Below, one piece after another: positions 62,150-64,000 of a DNA stretch of 64,000 bases. Under the pieces are notes generated by a model. That model did not search any database. It worked only from the letters and a program-made list of their open reading frames with translations, and was not told the origin of the DNA. The translations under genes were made by a program, and so were the position numbers. Every line of letters begins with the position of its first letter. Position 1 is the first letter of the stretch. Source of the stretch: Marinomonas mediterranea MMB-1 (GTDB lineage: Bacteria; Pseudomonadota; Gammaproteobacteria; Pseudomonadales; Marinomonadaceae); NCBI RefSeq assembly GCF_000192865.1, contig NC_015276.1, forward strand, positions 2,356,001-2,420,000. Reading direction: 5' to 3'.

Positions 62150-63580
62150 ATGTTCGATGCACATAATCACTATCAGATGGTCATTAACGGTGAACTTGTT
62201 GCCACGGAAAAGACTTTACCGGTCTTTAACCCAGCAACAAAAGAGACCATTGCGCAGGTACCCGACTGTCCGAAAGAGTGTCTTGATACCGCGGTATACA
62301 GTGCTAAAACGGCCTTTAAAAGTTGGTCAAAAACCAGTTTTGATCAACGTAAGGCTGTGGTTAGTAAGCTTGCGGATGCGCTTGAAGAAAATGCAGAAGA
62401 CTTCATGGCATTGTTAACTCGTGAACAAGGTAAACCTCGTTCTGGCGCAGAATGGGAAGTGTTCGGTTCCGTTGCGTGGTTACGTGCTATTGCAGAACAA
62501 ACGCTAGAAGATGAAGTTATTGACGAGAATGACGAACGCTCTGTTGTTACACGTTATACGCCGCTTGGTGTGGTGGGTGCAATCGTGCCTTGGAACTTCC
62601 CTATTTTGCTATCGGTATGGAAAATCGCGCCTGCATTGATGGCTGGCTGTACTGTCGTTGTTAAACCATCGCCATATACACCACTGTGTAATCTAAAGTT
62701 TGCTGAAATGGCAAAAGACATTGTTCCAGCCGGTGTGCTCAATTGTGTCAGTGGTGGTAACGAGCAAGGTCAATGGCTAACCGCTCATAAAGACGTCGCT
62801 AAAATTGCTTTTACCGGTTCTACTGCCACTGGACGTAAGGTGATGAGTGCCTGTTCTGACACTGTGAAACGGGTCACTTTGGAACTAGGGGGCAATGATC
62901 CAGCTATTGTTCTGCCGGATGTAAATCCGAAAGAAGTTGCTCCGAAACTTTTTTGGGCTGCTTTCCAAAATAATGCGCAGTTCTGTAACGCAACTAAACG
63001 TTTGTATATCCATGATGCTGTCTACGATCAAGTACGCGACGCATTGGTTGACTATATTAACAATGAAGTCATTGTTGGCGATGGTGCTAACGCCGATACC
63101 ACACTTGGCCCTATTCAAAACAGCATGCAATTTGAAAAGGTACAAATGTACTTTCAAGACTGCATAGATCAAGGGCAAAAATTTGCTGTTGGCGGTGATA
63201 TTGACGATAACGCCAAAGGCTGGTTTGTCCCTGTGACGCTGGTTGATAACCCAGCGGAAGATTCTCGCATTGTTACTGAAGAACCATTCGGCCCTATCCT
63301 GCCATTACTGCGTTGGTCCAATGAAGAGGACGTTGTTTCCCGCGCCAATGATACGATTTATGGCCTAGGTGCCAGTATCTGGGGCAATGACGAAGACGCA
63401 ACCCAACGCATCGCGGAACAAATCGAAGCTGGTACAGTATGGATTAATGAAGTGCATCAATACTCTCCGGCACAAGCTTTCGGTGGTCATAAACAATCCG
63501 GCCTTGGTTGCGAAAACTCGCTGCATGGTTTAATGGAATACACCAACTGGCAAACCATTACACGAAATAAACAGGCTTAG
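62150..63580 (+). CDS. NAD(P)-dependent aldehyde dehydrogenase
   Basis: 476 residues. VVGAIVPWNFPILLSVWKI, AFTGSTATGRKVM, the general-base Glu245 in LELGGNDPAIVLPD, and catalytic Cys279 in NNAQFCNATKR, 34 residues later as in the superfamily. TEEPFGPILPLL and the C-terminal AFGGHKQSGLG are present. It oxidises an aldehyde to a carboxylate; substrate unknown but likely an intermediate between the FAD oxidases and the CoA ligase. Confidence 0.94.
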   Translation: MFDAHNHYQMVINGELVATEKTLPVFNPATKETIAQVPDCPKECLDTAVYSAKTAFKSWSKTSFDQRKAVVSKLADALEENAEDFMALLTREQGKPRSGAEWEVFGSVAWLRAIAEQTLEDEVIDENDERSVVTRYTPLGVVGAIVPWNFPILLSVWKIAPALMAGCTVVVKPSPYTPLCNLKFAEMAKDIVPAGVLNCVSGGNEQGQWLTAHKDVAKIAFTGSTATGRKVMSACSDTVKRVTLELGGNDPAIVLPDVNPKEVAPKLFWAAFQNNAQFCNATKRLYIHDAVYDQVRDALVDYINNEVIVGDGANADTTLGPIQNSMQFEKVQMYFQDCIDQGQKFAVGGDIDDNAKGWFVPVTLVDNPAEDSRIVTEEPFGPILPLLRWSNEEDVVSRANDTIYGLGASIWGNDEDATQRIAEQIEAGTVWINEVHQYSPAQAFGGHKQSGLGCENSLHGLMEYTNWQTITRNKQA

Positions 63581-63595
63581 ATATTCGGCTTTTTT

Positions 63596-63639
63596 AACAG
63601 GATCAAATAGGTTATGAAAGAGCACTGTTTGATCCTGTT
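63596..63639. terminator. Hairpin after the aldehyde dehydrogenase gene
   Basis: AACAGGATCAAA (63596-63607) and TTTGATCCTGTT (63628-63639) form a 12-bp perfect stem. The T run precedes rather than follows it on the plus strand, so it is a better terminator for minus-strand transcripts or a processing hairpin. Confidence 0.5.
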
Positions 63640-63722
63640 CACCCAAATTCTGGTCGTTAAAGACGTACAACACATTCTTAGTATTTGATTACTTAGTATT
63701 AAATAATTCTTAGGAAACACTT

Positions 63723-64000
63723 ATGAGCTACATCAAAAAACAGATTCCCAAAAGCATTTTGATTTTTGGTGCGGGTAATCACATCGGCAAACCCATGGCG
63801 AAATTTATTGAAAAAACCGCGCCTCAAATTAAACTCAGATTGGTTTCTAGCCGCGAAGAAGGCATTGAACCACTGCGTAAAGAGTTCCCTAACGCCGAAG
63901 TAGTAAAAGCAGATTACTTAGATCTCGCTTCAATGGAAGCTGCTGTAGATGGCATGGAAGGCATCTATATGTCAGTCCCTAATCAACTCCCGTTCTTACC
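63723..64000 (+). CDS. NmrA-like NAD(P)-binding protein, 3' end outside the window
   Basis: ATG 63723 with TTAGGAAAC before it; 92 codons are visible to the edge. A Rossmann start, SILIFGAGNHIGKPMAKFIE, then KLRLVSSREEG, EVVKADYLDLASMEAAVDGM and EGIYMSVPNQLPFL, fit NmrA-type atypical SDRs. Such proteins can be redox sensors or reductases. It probably belongs to the AraC-linked cluster, after a hairpin. Confidence 0.8.
   Translation, partial: MSYIKKQIPKSILIFGAGNHIGKPMAKFIEKTAPQIKLRLVSSREEGIEPLRKEFPNAEVVKADYLDLASMEAAVDGMEGIYMSVPNQLPFL

Overview
The window reads as ordinary chromosome of a marine gammaproteobacterium close to Marinomonas/Oceanospirillales. This is inferred from gene content (hemN-fnr-apt, ttcA, epmC, pdxB, yfaZ-like, UPF0149, CheV, TRAP transport, gentisate catabolism), moderate GC, and an E. 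coli-type LexA box. No rRNA, tRNA, CRISPR array or complete insertion sequence was seen. Both edges cut a gene: a TetR regulator on the left and an NmrA-like reductase on the right.

Layout. 1-9.4 kb: housekeeping and signalling genes (tatD, an EAL-HDOD protein, cheV, a TauE/SafE-like membrane protein, hemH, a HAD phosphatase, a small exported helical protein, a triple zinc-ribbon protein, a YfcH-type epimerase, a CbiX-like protein). Two oppositely oriented copies of an unnamed ~300-bp intergenic repeat lie 5.2 kb apart. 9.4-15.3 kb: a condensin operon mksF-mksE-mksB (Wadjet jetABC type) with no jetD/mksG nuclease, translationally coupled to bolA. 15.3-16.8 kb: a two-gene partner switch, a STAS protein plus a REC-PP2C phosphatase whose phosphoacceptor Asp is replaced by Glu. 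16.9-24.3 kb: UPF0149, a RecQ-family helicase, sprT, ttcA, a YfaZ-like porin, then apt, fnr and hemN on the minus strand with an FNR-type promoter before hemN. 24.7-33.2 kb: small genes, then glycine cleavage and serine hydroxymethyltransferase genes (gcvP, gcvH and glyA on minus, gcvT on plus). The glyA-gcvT divergent promoter region carries two identical 16-bp palindromes 157 bp apart. 33.4-41.5 kb: epmC, pdxB, a PilZ protein, and the SOS mutasome imuA-imuB-dnaE2 behind a perfect LexA box.

41.5-64 kb is the accessory part. It holds a family 2 glycosyltransferase; DoxX with a divergent LysR regulator; an ECF42-type sigma factor convergent with its YCII/DGPF partner; and an 850-bp decayed stretch. 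A NahR-like regulator then faces a gentisate operon (maleylpyruvate isomerase, gentisate 1,2-dioxygenase, fumarylpyruvate hydrolase). The first gene of that operon, a Rieske salicylate-hydroxylase-like alpha subunit, survives only as an N-terminal stump. A TRAP transporter and an IclR regulator follow, separated by a ~90-bp MITE. Last comes an AraC-controlled cluster of two different FAD oxidases, a GlcF/HdrD-like Fe-S protein, an acyl-CoA ligase, an aldehyde dehydrogenase and an NmrA-like reductase. Its substrate I cannot name. This cluster, the nuclease-less condensin-BolA operon and the Glu-substituted partner switch are the least conventional parts of the window.
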